A stretch of DNA of 64,000 nucleotides from Macrothele yani (Eukaryota > Arthropoda > Arachnida > Araneae > Macrothelidae), in assembly GCA_039090855.1 (NCBI GenBank), contig CM076991.1:72667349-72731348 (forward strand), given 5' to 3'. Position numbers and translations under genes: made by a program. This document shows positions 34,845-46,672 of the stretch, piece by piece. The stretch's first letter is position 1. Each line of letters starts with the position of its first letter. Below the pieces are notes generated by a model, which saw only the letters and a program-made list of their open reading frames with translations, made no database searches and was not told the DNA's origin.

Positions 34845-35238
34845 TAGGAAATATAATGTTTCACTAAATGCAAATGTTTATATATCAATTGAAAGAGAAT
34901 TTAATGCTGAATTCAACACGAAAAAACTGAATTTAAATATTGCGGTACAAAATAGTTATGTTTACTTTAGTCTTATAAAGAAACACAAGTGTGATTCAGT
35001 TAACAAACGGAATGCGAGTGCAAACCCTACTGTCCAATCACAGTCCTTGTTCTGGGGACCAGTCAAATTGTAGTAGCTGCGATACATCAATACATCATAT
35101 GCCAGGTTGAAGAAAGTCAGTTTTGCTGTTTGTTTTGTAGAAGAACACAGCTTATAGGTGTAAGTGAAGCGCAGTTGGAGTTATGTGCATACTTTTAGTA
35201 TTTCCTGAAATGTAAAGTGTAGATAATAAATAGAGCAA

Positions 35239-36209
35239 TGGCACCAAAGAAAAGAGATGATTGGACACCTGCGAAAGGAAGCAGGATTGTTGTTTTGCGT
35301 GAATCGGCCTTTCATATGTTAAAATTGCACGGCAAGTAGATGGGACAGTGACGACATCTGGAGTACGAAAGTTGTGTTTACGTTGTCAGGACACATCATT
35401 GAAAACCAAAGCAGGAAAAAGCTGAAAAAAGTGCCCAAAATCTGTTGGTGACCGAAGAATAAAAAGGCTATTTCTTAAGGACAGAAAAATTTCATCTGAG
35501 GCCATCAGATGTGAACTTGGTGCAACAGGAGTTTTTGTCAGTTCAAGAACGATTCTGCGTTAAAAACAAAGCCATATTTGAATCTACAGCTGCACAAGAA
35601 ACGAATACAGTGGGCAAAAGAAGACATTAAATGGACAGTGGAAGCAATTTATTTGGGGTGACAAAAATAAGATATTCTTGTTTGACAGTGATGTGCGAAA
35701 TATGTGAAAATTCGAGTGGGAGAAGAGCTACATCCTGACTGCATTGAGGCACATGTAAGCCTTATGATGTGAGCATGTATGGCAGCAGATGCTGTTGGTC
35801 GAATTCGTGTAATCGACGGCACGCTGAACTCAAAAAATACAGACACCATCCTGGAACTAAACTGCTACCTTCCATCAGGGATTTCTTTCGCAACAATGCA
35901 CTATTTCTTGTTCATCGGGATTCAGCTATCTGCCACACAGCTCAATTATGCAAACCGTGGTTCACAGCAACGGGCATTCCATTGTTCATCTGGCCAAGAA
36001 ACAGCCCGAACCTGAAGCTGATAGAAAATTTGTGGCACCGTTTGAAAAATCTTGTAGGAATAAGGCGTCAATCAAATAAAAAATAATTAATTGAGGCTAT
36101 AATTGCTTCCTGGCACCATGTAAGAGCGAAGGCAGAGCTAAACACGTGTTGGCTCAATGAGACGTCGCTGTGCTGCTGTTTTAAACAATCAAGGCTACCC
36201 TACTAAATA
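35239..36209 (+). pseudogene. Outer Tc1-like transposase pseudogene
   Basis: The reading starts MAPKKRDDWTPAKGSRIVVL and decays through many stops and shifts. The C-terminal third is clearer: HRDSAICHTAQLCKPWF has the second catalytic D, and IWPRNSPNLKLIENLWHRL has the E after 34 residues. LIEAIIASWHHV follows. The middle, including the first aspartate, is hard to read. This copy is much older than the element inserted in its left repeat. Confidence 0.82.
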
Positions 36210-36499
36210 CTGAGAGTACATGTACATTGCAATGGTAAGTATCCGATATCATTTTATTGAGTTGTAGAGTAGATTTATCATGATTGCAGTATTCGCAGCA
36301 TAAATTATTTTTGTGTATATATTTGAATTCTGTTTATTGTATTCCATTCAGAATTAAAGTCTCTTTCAGTTGACATAAAAACATTTGCATTTAGTGAAAC
36401 CTAACATTTCCCATAAGACTGCAAAGTTGTAAAACATGAAATTTTCAAACAGTGTCCACAATTTTTGCCACCACTGTATATGTTGCATCTGACATCACT

Positions 36500-36729
36500 T
36501 TATCTTTCCCGAGATTATTTTCACCCATCCTCGGGCCGACGATCGTCCTCCGTTTGAATTCCGACAAGTCCTTCCCTTCTCCATTCACGGACTCCGTGCA
36601 AGTTAACTGAAATGCCTTGCCCGTACCATCTATACATATTCCACGTCGGTCAGTGATATCACTTGCTGTGAGGCGCGTGCACTCGTGGAGACAGGACTGG
36701 TCACAATGATCTGACTGATGAGTTTGCAT
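36500..36729 (-). pseudogene. Cysteine-containing frame ending in a Tc1-like N-terminal fragment
   Basis: A minus-strand frame of 94 codons ends inside the outer Tc1 terminal repeat. Its second half contains GKDLSEFKRRTIVGPRMG, which resembles the start of Tc1-like transposases (a KDLSEFKRG-type opening). The upstream half has five cysteines (CDQSCLHEC, GICIDG and AFQLTC) and no recognised family. It is most likely chance coding next to a Tc1 5' fragment. A host exon cannot be excluded. Confidence 0.3.
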
Positions 36730-36779
36730 GTTTGAATTTGCTTGCTTGTTTCCATTTCTATTTGTAGTTCCCAGGAAGT

Positions 36780-37370
36780 ACTGAAAGACAAATGCACATT
36801 AGTTAAAACAGAAATGAAGCAGAAAGAATTGTAAAATATTCTTTAGCATACACCTTGGACATTTGCAGTTTTCAATCTTCAAAACCAGAACACACAATGA
36901 GCATGTTAATACACTTACGAGAGCATGTTAATACCAGCCCCCTAAAAGTCAGTACTGACAATATGTCGTCTTTTCTGACACTATCATAATTTCAGTCTAC
37001 TCCATAAAATGTGTCATCTGTTTGTTGAGTGGCTTTTGGATTTTAGTACTGCTGGTAAAACATTCATGCAACAGATAATTCCAGGACGAAACGTTTGTTG
37101 GATCTTTACAGTTCCTTCAACAAACTGTATCCCCCCCCCCCCCAACTGATCTGGGTGTTTTCTGGCCAATTTCAGATGTGAAATCAGTCCGGCGAAGGTG
37201 CTTGTGGCATGTTAACACCTGGCCAGTTGATGTGGGGGAAATGGGATCGTGAAATAAGAATTTCAATATATGTAGTTCTCAAATATTTTATGAAACCGGT
37301 TTTTTACGCTTTCCAACCGTAGGTTGAAGAAGCGTATATGCTCCAGCTTTTTCCGTCCGTCTGTCGGCAC
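36780..37370. other. Intergenic; poly(C) run at about 37130-37143
   Basis: No gene is recognised. A run of about 14 C near 37130-37143 is the only simple feature. Confidence 0.35.
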
Positions 37371-39110
37371 GATAACTCACGTAAAAATTGGTCCGATTTC
37401 GATGAAATTTTAGTATGTGGTAGGGGACCACCTGGGGACGAACCTTATTGAAAATGGGTGAAGTGGAGTCAAAGGTCAGGACATAGGAGTGGGATGCATT
37501 CCATTGCCCTTATGCGTCATAACGTGCGTAAAAATGGTTCGATTTCGATGTGGTGGGGGACCACCTGGAGAGGAACCCTATTGAAAATGGGACAAATGGA
37601 GTCAAACGTCAGGACATAGGATCGGGATCCATTCCATCGTCCTTATCCCACGCTATTAAGGTGGACGTCAAGTAATTTTGCTTCCTATATTTTCAATGGA
37701 AAACCTTTTGTACGCATTTCCTTCGCAATTAGTGTGCTCCCACGGATGGACATTTGGATATCGATTAAAATAACTTCATACTGTAACTTGGAATACTTAA
37801 CATTTTCTAAAACATAAGCATAATTATATTAAAAAACAATAACGTTTCCTTTGGTGGTGTTGAAACCAAAAAAAAGATTGCACAACCTGTACTTGGCTGA
37901 CATCAGTGGACAAATAAATGTTGGATTGCATAATTAAGGTTATGGTTTAGAAAATATTAAGTATTCCAAGTTATGAAATGAAACTATTTTAATCGATGCT
38001 CAAATTTTCATCCTTGGGAACGCATTAATTGTGAAGAAAATATGTACAGAAGTTTTTCCATTGGAAGTAAGGAAGCAAAATTACTTGACTACCTTAAAGT
38101 AGCAATTCTTGTATGTATGTATGTACATTTTATTTTGAAAACGGCTCTAAGAATTTTGATGAAAGTCGTTAACCTACCGTTTTCTGGTACTACAAATCGA
38201 TTTAGCTTGATTTCGACTTTAGGAGAATTCGTTTAGTGGGTTAAATAACCACCCCGAATTATAACGTTTTTAGTGTCATGGCGTCGTTCCATTAATGTTA
38301 CCAATGCTTAGAAATCTTATGACGTCACAATCTCGCGTTTGAGAATGTTCCCGCGCGGTCACGCCATCAGTCTCATTACGTGTTGTGTGTGGATCCTATT
38401 AAAGTTTCATGACATCACACTCTTGCGAGCAGATGGTCGCGATTCCCATCTGCCTCATTACGTCACGCGTTGTGTGCGTATGTCCGTCCGCACGATAACT
38501 CGCGTAACAATCGTTCGATTTCGATGAAATTTTAGTATCTGGTAGGGTATCACCTGGGAAGGAACCTTATTTAAAGTGAACGAAATGGGGTGAAAGGTCA
38601 GTACATAGGAGCGGGATCCATTCCACTGCTCTTATGCTTCATAACTAACGTAAAAAAAGGTTTGATTTCGATGAAATTTTAGTATGTGGTAGGAAACCAC
38701 CTGACAACAAACCCTATTGAAAATGGGCGAAATGGGGTCAAAGGCCAGGACATAGAAGCGGAATCACTTCCATCGCCATTATGCGTCATAACTTACGTAA
38801 AAATGCTTCGATTTGGATGAAATGTTAGTATGTTGTAGGGGCCTGTCTGGGGACAAATTCTATTGAAAATGGGCGAAATGGGGTCAAAGGTTAGGACACA
38901 AGAGCAAGATCTATTCCATAGCCCTTATGCATCATAACTTACGTAAAAATGCTTCGATTGCGACAAAACGTTATCATGTTATTTCAGAGGTATACCAAAT
39001 CGGTTCTGTTGAATATAATCGAAATGGGATCAAAGGTCAGGGCACAGGACCGAGATTTATTCCACAGCCATTATTCTCATAACTTGAGTAATGATTTCTG
39101 GTATGTTGGA
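37371..39110. repeat. Tandem repeat with about 147-bp period, in two blocks
   Basis: The marker 'ataact' followed by 'cgtaa' and 'tcgatttcgatgaaa' recurs at 37371, 37518, 38494, 38640, 38787, 38933 and 39078, steps of 145-147 bp. Each unit also carries 'ttagtatgtggtagg', 'accacctg', 'ttgaaaatgggcgaaatgg' and 'gtcaaaggtcaggacatag'. The first block is interrupted at 37656 by a foldback MITE. At 38270-38490 another pair of shorter direct repeats (about 90 bp, 'atgacatcacactc' type) precedes the second block. Confidence 0.92.
37660..38093. mobile_element. 434-bp foldback MITE flanked by TTAA
   Basis: The inverted repeats are about 165 bp each. The left starts ggtggacgtcaagtaatttt. The right, complemented, starts ggtagtcaagtaattttgct. 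Inner parts share 'tcgattaaaata' and 'aacttggaatacttaa'. TTAA stands at 37656-37659 and 38094-38097, which would fit a piggyBac-type target, although a Tc1-type TA reading is also possible. There is no coding sequence. Confidence 0.85.
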
Positions 39111-40399
39111 AAGCGTATTACAATCAATGCATTGCATGATTTTACAAACTTGTTACTATTATTGGAAATAATTACTGTTATTTCGATGAAACTTACCATC
39201 ATATTCAAACACAAAGACATATATGTTATACCTGTTCCCCAGAGTTCTACTTTATTCGCTCAACTGAAAAGCTTAGGTGCACTTATCAACAATTCCCGCT
39301 AACATTTTTCAATTTCGAAAGTTAACAAAACTCCTTTCACATAGGCACATTTTCTTAAGCACATTTTCTTTCTAGTATGCTCAAAGGGCATGTACAGCTT
39401 CTTCCTACCTGATGTCTTCTCTGATGGCACTCCACGGCCATCTTAATACGCAAGCTTCACGAAGTTTTAAAGTCTGGGGGAAGGTAGTTAGTATTTAAGT
39501 TCGCTACAACGGCGAAACCAGTGATTAGAAATTGCCGCGGCAACAATGACTTTAAAATAATACTGATAGTTCTTTAAATCTACCGGTAATCTTTTCGAAA
39601 TTCCATTTCACTTGACAACTCAGCATAAAACATAACAGTGAAATGATACACTATTCTTACTTGCTTTCTGTTCGGCAAAGTGTTTTTCAATATTGTGAAG
39701 TATTGTTTTTATATTTTCATTCATAATAAATTATTCCTTCCAATTTCAGCAATATTTGGATTGATGATCTTCAACAAGCATCCAGATTTGTGGTACAAGC
39801 CCTGAGCTTCGTATCTAGGAAATTCACTGAAAAACAGAATTCAAAACAGGTCTTTATACTCGTACATTAGATAAATTGTTTTGAGCCCTGCAACTTCATT
39901 ATTCCTGAGAAGCAATCATAGTGCTTCTCATGAGTGATGAAGTAATCTCGCACTTTGAAGACTTTGGAAATGTGTAGCTTTTAGTATTCGCGAGTGATAT
40001 TGTGGGTTTATTTTATTACAACGTTTTCGTAAATTAAGACATCGTATTTAAAAGTTTTAATAATAGTAGAGGGTAAGATAGGTTTCTCGGCACGGAGGTT
40101 TAATACTTGTAAAAAGTATTGACGAGTTTTCATATCACTGAATTTTTAATAATATTATTAACAAACCATTTATGCCTTTTGCGATGAAAGGCGAGAAAAT
40201 CGAAGTTCGAAAAAATCAGAATTAAGCTGAAAAAATATTAATTGCAAATATCGATAACAAAGATTGAGATTGCATGGGTATTTAAAGCGTGTGGATGACT
40301 CGGGAATGTGCTAAGGAAAGAAAATGCACAGGAAGATGAAAAAATACTGAATTATCGAAGTGAAAATGGCAAAAAAAAAAAAAAAGCATTTGGCAGATG
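39111..40399. other. Intergenic; imperfect hairpin at 39894-39942
   Basis: No gene is recognised. A stem of 21 positions (18 paired, 7-nt loop) lies at 39894-39914 with 39922-39942. Confidence 0.35.
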
Positions 40400-41275
40400 A
40401 GAATTATGAAAGTAATTGTGAATCGGGGCGCCAATGGAGTGGAGGAGGGAACAACCCAGTGGTACGCGGGCAGTGGACGGCCAACGGGGACGACAGAAAG
40501 CAAGGATCGCGCAATTTTCAGCGCCGTACGAACACAACCGAATTCGTCGCTCTCAACTGTCCGTGGCTGTGTTGCGTCGTCTACAGGTACGGAAGTGACC
40601 TTCCAGACCGTTGCCATATGACTTGTTGCACGGGGACTACATTCGAGCATGCCACTCCGCCAGCTACCACTGACCACTGGTTGCAGTGATGTTGGGCCCG
40701 ATCAACGAGGGATAGTGTCCAGTGGCGTTGTGTTGTCTTCAGTGATGAGTTGCGGTTTGCTCTTTGCGCCGATGACCAGCCCATACGTGTCTGGAGACGA
40801 ACCGGCCAGCCCACAGATTCTGCCTTTACCGTGGAACGGTACACGGCTTGCACACAGCGAGTGACTATCTGCGGAACCATTTCCTACGATAGACAGACAC
40901 TCTGGGTAGTCCTCCGTACCATCCTCACGGTTCAACGTTATGTCTACGACATTCTACGACCTGTTGTGTTGCCATTTATGTCGCAGCATCACCGAACAAT
41001 TTTTCAACAGGATAATGCCCTGCCATACACGGACGACACAGCTGTCCCAGGCCTGCCTCCGCAATGTCGACACCCTTCCAAGGCCAGCCTGATCGCCCGT
41101 CCTCTCATCGATCGAACATGTTTGGGACGGGATGAGACGCCATCTGCGCCCATCCCGGAATGTTGGTGAACTGACCCATAATTTGAACACAATCTGGCAT
41201 GCTATCCGTGAACTATATGCGTCTATGCCACGCCAGATAACCGCTTGTATCCGAGTCTGGGCTACAGCGTAGTGA
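40400..41275 (+). pseudogene. Tc1-like transposase pseudogene, N-terminally truncated
   Basis: Recognisable pieces in order are GTTQWYAGSGRPTGTTE (between the helix-turn-helix subdomains), SSLSTVRGCVAS, MPLRQLPLTT, then in another frame VVFSDELRFALCADDQP (first D), then TIFQQDNALPYT (second D). After a shift come SSIEHVWDG (E) and SMPRQITACIRVW. At least three frameshifts and one stop interrupt it. No terminal repeats could be paired, and the first 50 or so residues are missing. The 3' flank (aataaatggcccaactgctc) looks like the usual tail of this family. Confidence 0.85.
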
Positions 41276-43374
41276 CTTGCTCAACTCGTGTAGCCGCTTT
41301 ATCCGAATAAATGGCCCAACTGCTCTGGAATTGCAATAATTTTCTTTTCTATATACATTATGTATATTTCATATACCGATTTTCACCTAGATTGGATGAT
41401 TCCTTCTGAGTGCTTCGTTGTTTTTGGCAAAGAGCGTAACTCCACCATCAGCGAAACTTTAATATCAATCTTTACCTCCCTCCACGCCCTTTTTGTATCA
41501 CATATCCGTTTAATTTGTTAAAGTGCCTTAAACCCATATTTTACGAGGTGTTGAAGGTAGAGAGCGAATGATTTGCCATGCGTTTTTTATTTATGTTATA
41601 CAATGCCGAAACACTACAAAGTGGTCTCTTTCATGTGTTCTCTAATATTCTCCAAGTTTCATCATTATGCATCAACACTAAGGAAAACCAAGCATACCGT
41701 TTTCTTATTAGGAAGATGATTTTCTTCAATAATGTTTATTCTAGAAACGAAACACTTTGCATTCTTTTGTGAACTCTGCATTAACGAGTATACTTGCTGC
41801 ATTGTGAAACTTTTGGTTATGTAAACATAATCATCAAACAATGCAGTAGCACATTTACTCTTCGTCACCAAGATATGCGCAAAGGATTGTTCGGGTACAT
41901 TACTTTGTCTATCTTTACGTAGTTTTTTTTTATTTATAGCGTTTTTATTTATTCGCTCTTTTTTTCTCTAAGATGAAAATGCTTTTCTGCATCCTTTATC
42001 AGCAAGATAATGGACTTCTATTCAATTTTCTATTATTTATGTTGGCTGTACACGAGAAGATGTCACTTCCATCACAACCACACAATGCAGCTGTGAAAAG
42101 CTTCATTTTTCTCATTCTCTTTGCATATAATCAATGAGACGAATCCGTTACTCTTCAGCTGAGTGAATGTATCGTTCTGCGGCAATTTTATTGGAAGTGT
42201 GTGAATTGCTCTTCTCCATCAGCAACCCATTAATATTAGATCCAATACCACCCGCCCTCAGACATTCACACACCGCACTTTTCCTCAGCAACTAAATGCT
42301 TGTTCGCGGCAACTATCCATCATCGATCAGAAAATCTATGTACTAATTCACGCTTCTGGGAATACAGATTACTGTCATCGTGGCTCCATTACGGCTTCTC
42401 AGAAATTGCACGGTCTACTTTAAATTGAAGGACAAACTGTTTTTGAATGATTGAAACACCATGTGAGAAAAACTACTTATTATATTATATTAAATTCATA
42501 TGCCTGTTTATATCGTGATGCTTTCATGTAGGTTTCACTTTTATTTATTTCTCTTCTAAAGTGAAACAGATTCACTTTTGGGGGTTTGTATATTTCACAG
42601 GTCTTTGGTCATTAGTCACGATATAGACTACTCAATTACGTTACTGTAATGTTCTGCAGTCAATATGTACTACGTAAAACTGGGCCGTCTGTGAATTGCA
42701 TTTACGTAGGACAAATTTCGAGCATGAATCTACGTATGTGCTGGGGTTTTTTTGTCAGAATGAAAGCGCTTATAGAAATGCGAGCGTGGATCTCTTGTTT
42801 TCGTCCACTGTTAGTTATCTTTTGTTCGTTCATATGAAATTATCATTTGTCCAAAGCATGAAATAATCCCAAAAGAGTATTTAATACCAAATTAATATGG
42901 TCTTAATTTGGTTTGATAAATGGCCTTTCGCAGTAAATTTCCTCAGCATAGCACACACTGATGAGGTTTTCCACGTGAGGAACAAATTAGAAACGCTTAT
43001 ACGCATTCAGTCTGTTTTTTCTGTACTGCTGCGAGTTTTTTTAGCAGAAACTCAGTGCGATGTCAACTCTAGTTGGTTGAAAACCATCGGGACAATATAG
43101 TACTGCTTATTAGTGTTGGAGAAAACTGCAGCGATATCAGGACGTTATCTTTTGAGGACCTTAGTCTTTTCATAACTTTTCACTTTACCGTTAGAGAAAG
43201 ACTGAATGACCTGCTCGTGGCCAGCAACTTTACCATGCACTCTCAATTTAGACACTTCTCAGAGGAAATTAGGTAATGTTATTTCACAAAATAGTTTCAT
43301 GTATAGTGCAACCTGTATAATACGGTCATTCGTGGTTCTGTGGGAAAATGACCGTCTTAGCAGGTGACAGCCAA
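41276..43374. other. Intergenic, nothing recognised
   Basis: Many short frames, none with recognisable similarity or good splice context. Confidence 0.45.
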
Positions 43375-43648
43375 GTAGAATGGTTCAATTTCCCCAAAAT
43401 ATCATTCTTCCACGCTGCAATAGAATGGTTCAATTTTCCCAAAACTTAAATTCTTCCACGCTGCAATAGAATGGTTCAATTTTCGCAAAATATCATTCTT
43501 CCACGCTGCAATAAAATGGTTCAATTTTCCCAAAGCATCATTCTTCCACGCTGCAATAGAATGGTTCAAATTTTCTAAAATATCATTCTTCCACGCAGCA
43601 ATAGAATGGTTCAATTTTCCCAAAATATCATTCTTCCACGCTGCAATA
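43375..43648. repeat. Minisatellite, 45-bp unit, six copies
   Basis: The unit contains aatagaatggttcaattttc followed by ccaaaatatcattcttccacgctgc, with one copy 46 bp long. Because 45 is a multiple of three, the minus strand stays open over several copies and gives a 15-residue repeat (NHSIAAWKND). The reading has no start context or partner exons and is lost at the irregular copy. Confidence 0.95.
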
Positions 43649-43654
43649 TAAATA

Positions 43655-43880
43655 AGCCGCCCTGGTGGCGCAGTAGTCTAAGCGATGGCTTATGACCATT
43701 CGTCCGGGAGAGGTCTAGGTTCGAATCCCGGTAAGGCATGGATGTTGTGTTTGTCTTACGGAACAGACTCCCTCCCTTCCCAGGAGCCAGTGGCCCTAAA
43801 TTAGGGACGGGCGACTGCTTATGGTCCATTGAGTTGCTCACAGTGGTCGTTAAACCTTCAATCAAAAAAATAAATAAATT
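43655..43880 (+). repeat. tRNA-derived SINE, best-preserved copy
   Basis: The tRNA-like head gccgccctggtggcgcagta with tctaagcg carries the pol III A box. The B box is ggttcgaatcccgg. Then come gtaaggcatggatgttgtgt, aggagccagtggccctaaat, ggcgactgcttatgg, cacagtggtcgttaaacc and an A-rich tail (aaaaaaataaataaatt). All other copies in the window were recognised by this order. A short hit of the same head is at 45012-45036. Confidence 0.9.
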
Positions 43881-44511
43881 AAAAAGTCTTACCTTTTTTA
43901 ATGCAGGCTGCTGTGAAGTGCATGTTCTTTCTTTCTTGCGATGTTGTTTATTAGGAACGTTATACACTAAATCTCGTATTAAGATCCAGAATACTGAGGA
44001 ATGGGGTAAGGAAATATGTAAGCTGTCGCAAATCGGGCGCTTGTACCGCATGTACCCCCAGAACGAAATGGAAGATAAGGAGATCTCGAATTCAATAGCA
44101 GCATTACTGCGGTTGAGCTTTGAAACCACTTCCACAATCCCCCAACTTTCTCTACTTAAAGTCCGCGAAATGTTCTTTTGTCATCTGGAGTGGAACATCA
44201 AGCTTGCTATGTGAAAAGACTAGGTTCGTTGGGATGAGGGGGATGAATTTATTCTTGGCTTCGCGCCCTCAATTAGAACAATTAAAAATCGAACATGCGT
44301 ATCCTAGTTAACTGAAATTCATACTGTCTGCAAACGAAATTCTGAGAACTTGACAGACCCCATGGACCACCCGCCATTTACAATCATGTGAAGGGTGGTA
44401 GAAAGAAAAAAATTAACAGGCGTTTGATATTTTTAAACTCACAGCAATTTCGTTTTCTTTTTAAAAATTCCTAAACAAGATTTTCCTAAATGTTCCGCAT
44501 GCTGGGTACAT
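43881..44511. other. Intergenic, nothing recognised
   Basis: No feature that I can support. Confidence 0.35.
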
Positions 44512-44592
44512 AGAAATACAGGTGTATTCTAAGCAAAATACAGTGAAATACAGGTGTATTCTAAACGAAATACAGTGAAATACAGGTGTATT
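44512..44592. repeat. 35-bp tandem repeat, about 2.3 copies
   Basis: The unit is gaaatacaggtgtattctaa followed by gcaaaatacagt, repeated with one or two changes. Confidence 0.9.
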
Positions 44593-44775
44593 TATTTTCT
44601 TATTCGTTTCAAAAATGACTACACGTGACCACATCCTGCTGGTGGCCAGTAAATAAAGGCCATTTATGATCGTTTTTATTGCTGATAACACCAATGCCAG
44701 ACAAAACAGTCCGCTTTGCCAAGTGACCGCGAAATCTGTGTAACAGCCAACACAGGTTTCACTGCATGTAGACCA

Positions 44776-44886
44776 CTTAGGCGTTCAATATTGCATATTT
44801 TGCAATATTGAATGCCTAAGTGCCGCCTCGGTGGTGTACCGTTACACGACAAGCGTAGTCATCCCTACGCTTGGCGTGCAACGGTA
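44776..44886. repeat. Two adjacent hairpins around a SINE head
   Basis: The first stem pairs 44776-44795 with 44801-44820 (19 of 20, loop tattt). The second pairs 44837-44858 with 44865-44886 (20 of 22, loop tcatcc). Between them sits ccgcctcggtgg, the start of the SINE family, whose normal continuation is replaced by the second stem. Confidence 0.93.
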
Positions 44887-45011
44887 CTGTCTAATTATTT
44901 ACTAAGTTGTAGGAAACTTGAAAAGATTAGTTCTGAGTGCTCCATAAGAGAGCAAATTGGTAATTCCTTTGCCATTATTGAGTTGAAATGCTGTGTTCCC
45001 ATCTTTCCAGT

Positions 45012-45065
45012 GCCGCCTCGGTGGCGCAGTGGTCTAAGAAAGATGCGCCAACTTCAAAACAAAGT
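45012..45065. repeat. SINE head joined to a hAT fragment
   Basis: gccgcctcggtggcgcagtg with gtctaag is the SINE head. It changes at 45037 into agaaagatgcgccaacttca, which matches the hAT remnant at 45781-45809 (27 of 29) in the same orientation. Confidence 0.7.
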
Positions 45066-45665
45066 ACAGTGGTCTTGTTATCGTCTAAGGAATTTTCATA
45101 ACTCTGTTATGAGTGCGTGCAAAAAATCCCAATCAAGGGGAGAGCATCAGTTATCCTCGAATTCTTTAAAACAATTACGCCTTTTCTCATACAGGAGAGT
45201 TGGCTAAGACCATGCAAGATTTCTATGAAAACTGTTTGTACATGTTGAATGCTTACAGGCTTTGTCATCAGGTCAACCTTACAGTAATTTCATGCTTTCT
45301 GGATTCAAAACACTGTCGAAATGTTTAAGTTTCATGTATCGTGAGGATGAACAGGAAGCAGTTAGGGATTGGTTAACCAGCTGTTAAGTGATTTATATGA
45401 GAATGTAATACAAGAGCAAATGACTCAGCATGTGCAAGAAGAATACATTTAGGCAGAATTTTATTAATGGGTTAGTAACTGTGATTCATTATGTAAGTTT
45501 TCAATTTCTTTTTAAAAAGGTTAAAGTTATTTAGTATTATTAGTTACGTTGGTAGTGAATTCCAGTAATGAGGGCCAGTGTAGTTTAGACTTTGTTTCAA
45601 AGTTCCCGTTTGTGGAGGAATCAGTCGAATAAACCGAATAAATCGGAATGAATCAGCCACATTTT

Positions 45666-46672
45666 CCCTTCACAACAGTAATTTCTTGCTGAAGGCTGAA
45701 ATTTTGTCAGACAGTAGCAAAGTGTGGGCCTCAGTACCTTGTAGGGACACATTTAATGAATTGAGTTTTTCAATGATATCAGAAAGATGCGCCAGCTTCA
45801 AAGCAAAGTTGCTGTCCACGTACTTCTCGGAACTGGAGTGTTTTTCTTCAACAAGATATGAATGAAGTTCACTCCTGAGTTCATGTACCCTTCTCAAGAC
45901 ATTTCCACGTGAAAGCCAGCGAGAGTTATAATAACAAAGTAGAGAAGTGTGCTTAGCCCCATTAGCGCACATTTGTTCAAAACACCTGCACTGAAGTGGC
46001 CAAGTCCTAATGAAGTTTACCACTTCGGCCACTGATTAAAAAACCTCGTTAATGGCAGTGCTGATGTTTTTTAATGCAAGTGCTTTCCTGTGAATGATAC
46101 AGTGTGTCCAAGCAGTAAAAGGAGCTTTTTTTACGTATCAGAGCTTGCAGTCCGCCGTAACAACCAACCATAGAACGACCTCTATCTGTACACACACCTG
46201 CACATTTCTCCCAGTTAATGCCGTTATCTTCCATAAACGAATCTAGTATTTCAAAGAGGTCTGCTGCCTTTGTTCCAGTTTTTATACTTTTGAAGAAAAT
46301 GTTTTTATACTTTTGTGAAACTTGTTATTATCATTTGAAAAACGCACATAACACATTAGATGCGCATCCTTGTGACAGTCCGTAGTTTCATCCAACTGAA
46401 TAGCAAAATCAACTTTCAGTTTTTCAATGAACTGGTCGTTAATATCGTCAGCCATATCGAGTATTCGACGACTAATAGTGTTATTTTACAAAGACACTCT
46501 GAGCAGTTGTTTGGCAGCAAACTCGCCTATGGAACTGCATTCGACAAAACTGACCACGAATACGATTCGTGGTACGACTCGAGGCGCAGCTGATCATAGC
46601 GGGCCGAACTGCAGTGCTTATGCCAAACCATCGGCACGCCCCTGGGAGCCCCGACCCACAGTTTGAAAACCA
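45666..46672 (-). pseudogene. hAT transposase fragment, ZBED5/SCAND3-like
   Basis: On the minus strand the readable parts are TISRRILDMADDINDQF, then FAIQLDETTDCHKDAH (first catalytic D), then MEDNGINWEKCAGVCTDRGR (second catalytic D in VCTD), TLYHSQES, then VVNFIRTWPLQCRCFEQMC, RWLSRGNVLRRVHELR and LAHLSDIIEKLNSLNVSLQG. This order is that of hAT transposases of the kind domesticated as ZBED5/SCAND3. The N-terminal BED finger and the C-terminal dimerisation region are missing, and stops and shifts occur. A hAT-type end (complement: gtggttttcaaactgtgggt) lies at about 46650-46672. Confidence 0.85.

Larger units (their letters stand above)
33404..36476 (+). mobile_element. Tc1-like element (outer) with long terminal repeats, split by another Tc1-like element
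   Basis: The left end (catagtggccaaaattgtgg from 33404) and the right end (complement of ttttgccaccactg ending 36476) are flanked by TA. The inverted repeats can be followed inward for well over 100 bp (catgttttgc, tttcactaaatgcaaatg), and on the left they continue only after skipping 33468-34844, the inner element. Without the insert the outer element is about 1.7 kb. Its transposase lies at 35239-36209. Confidence 0.88.

Noticed and set aside
43402..43623. Repetitive 73-codon protein
   Set aside because: It is the minus-strand reading of a 45-bp minisatellite and has no start context or partner exons.
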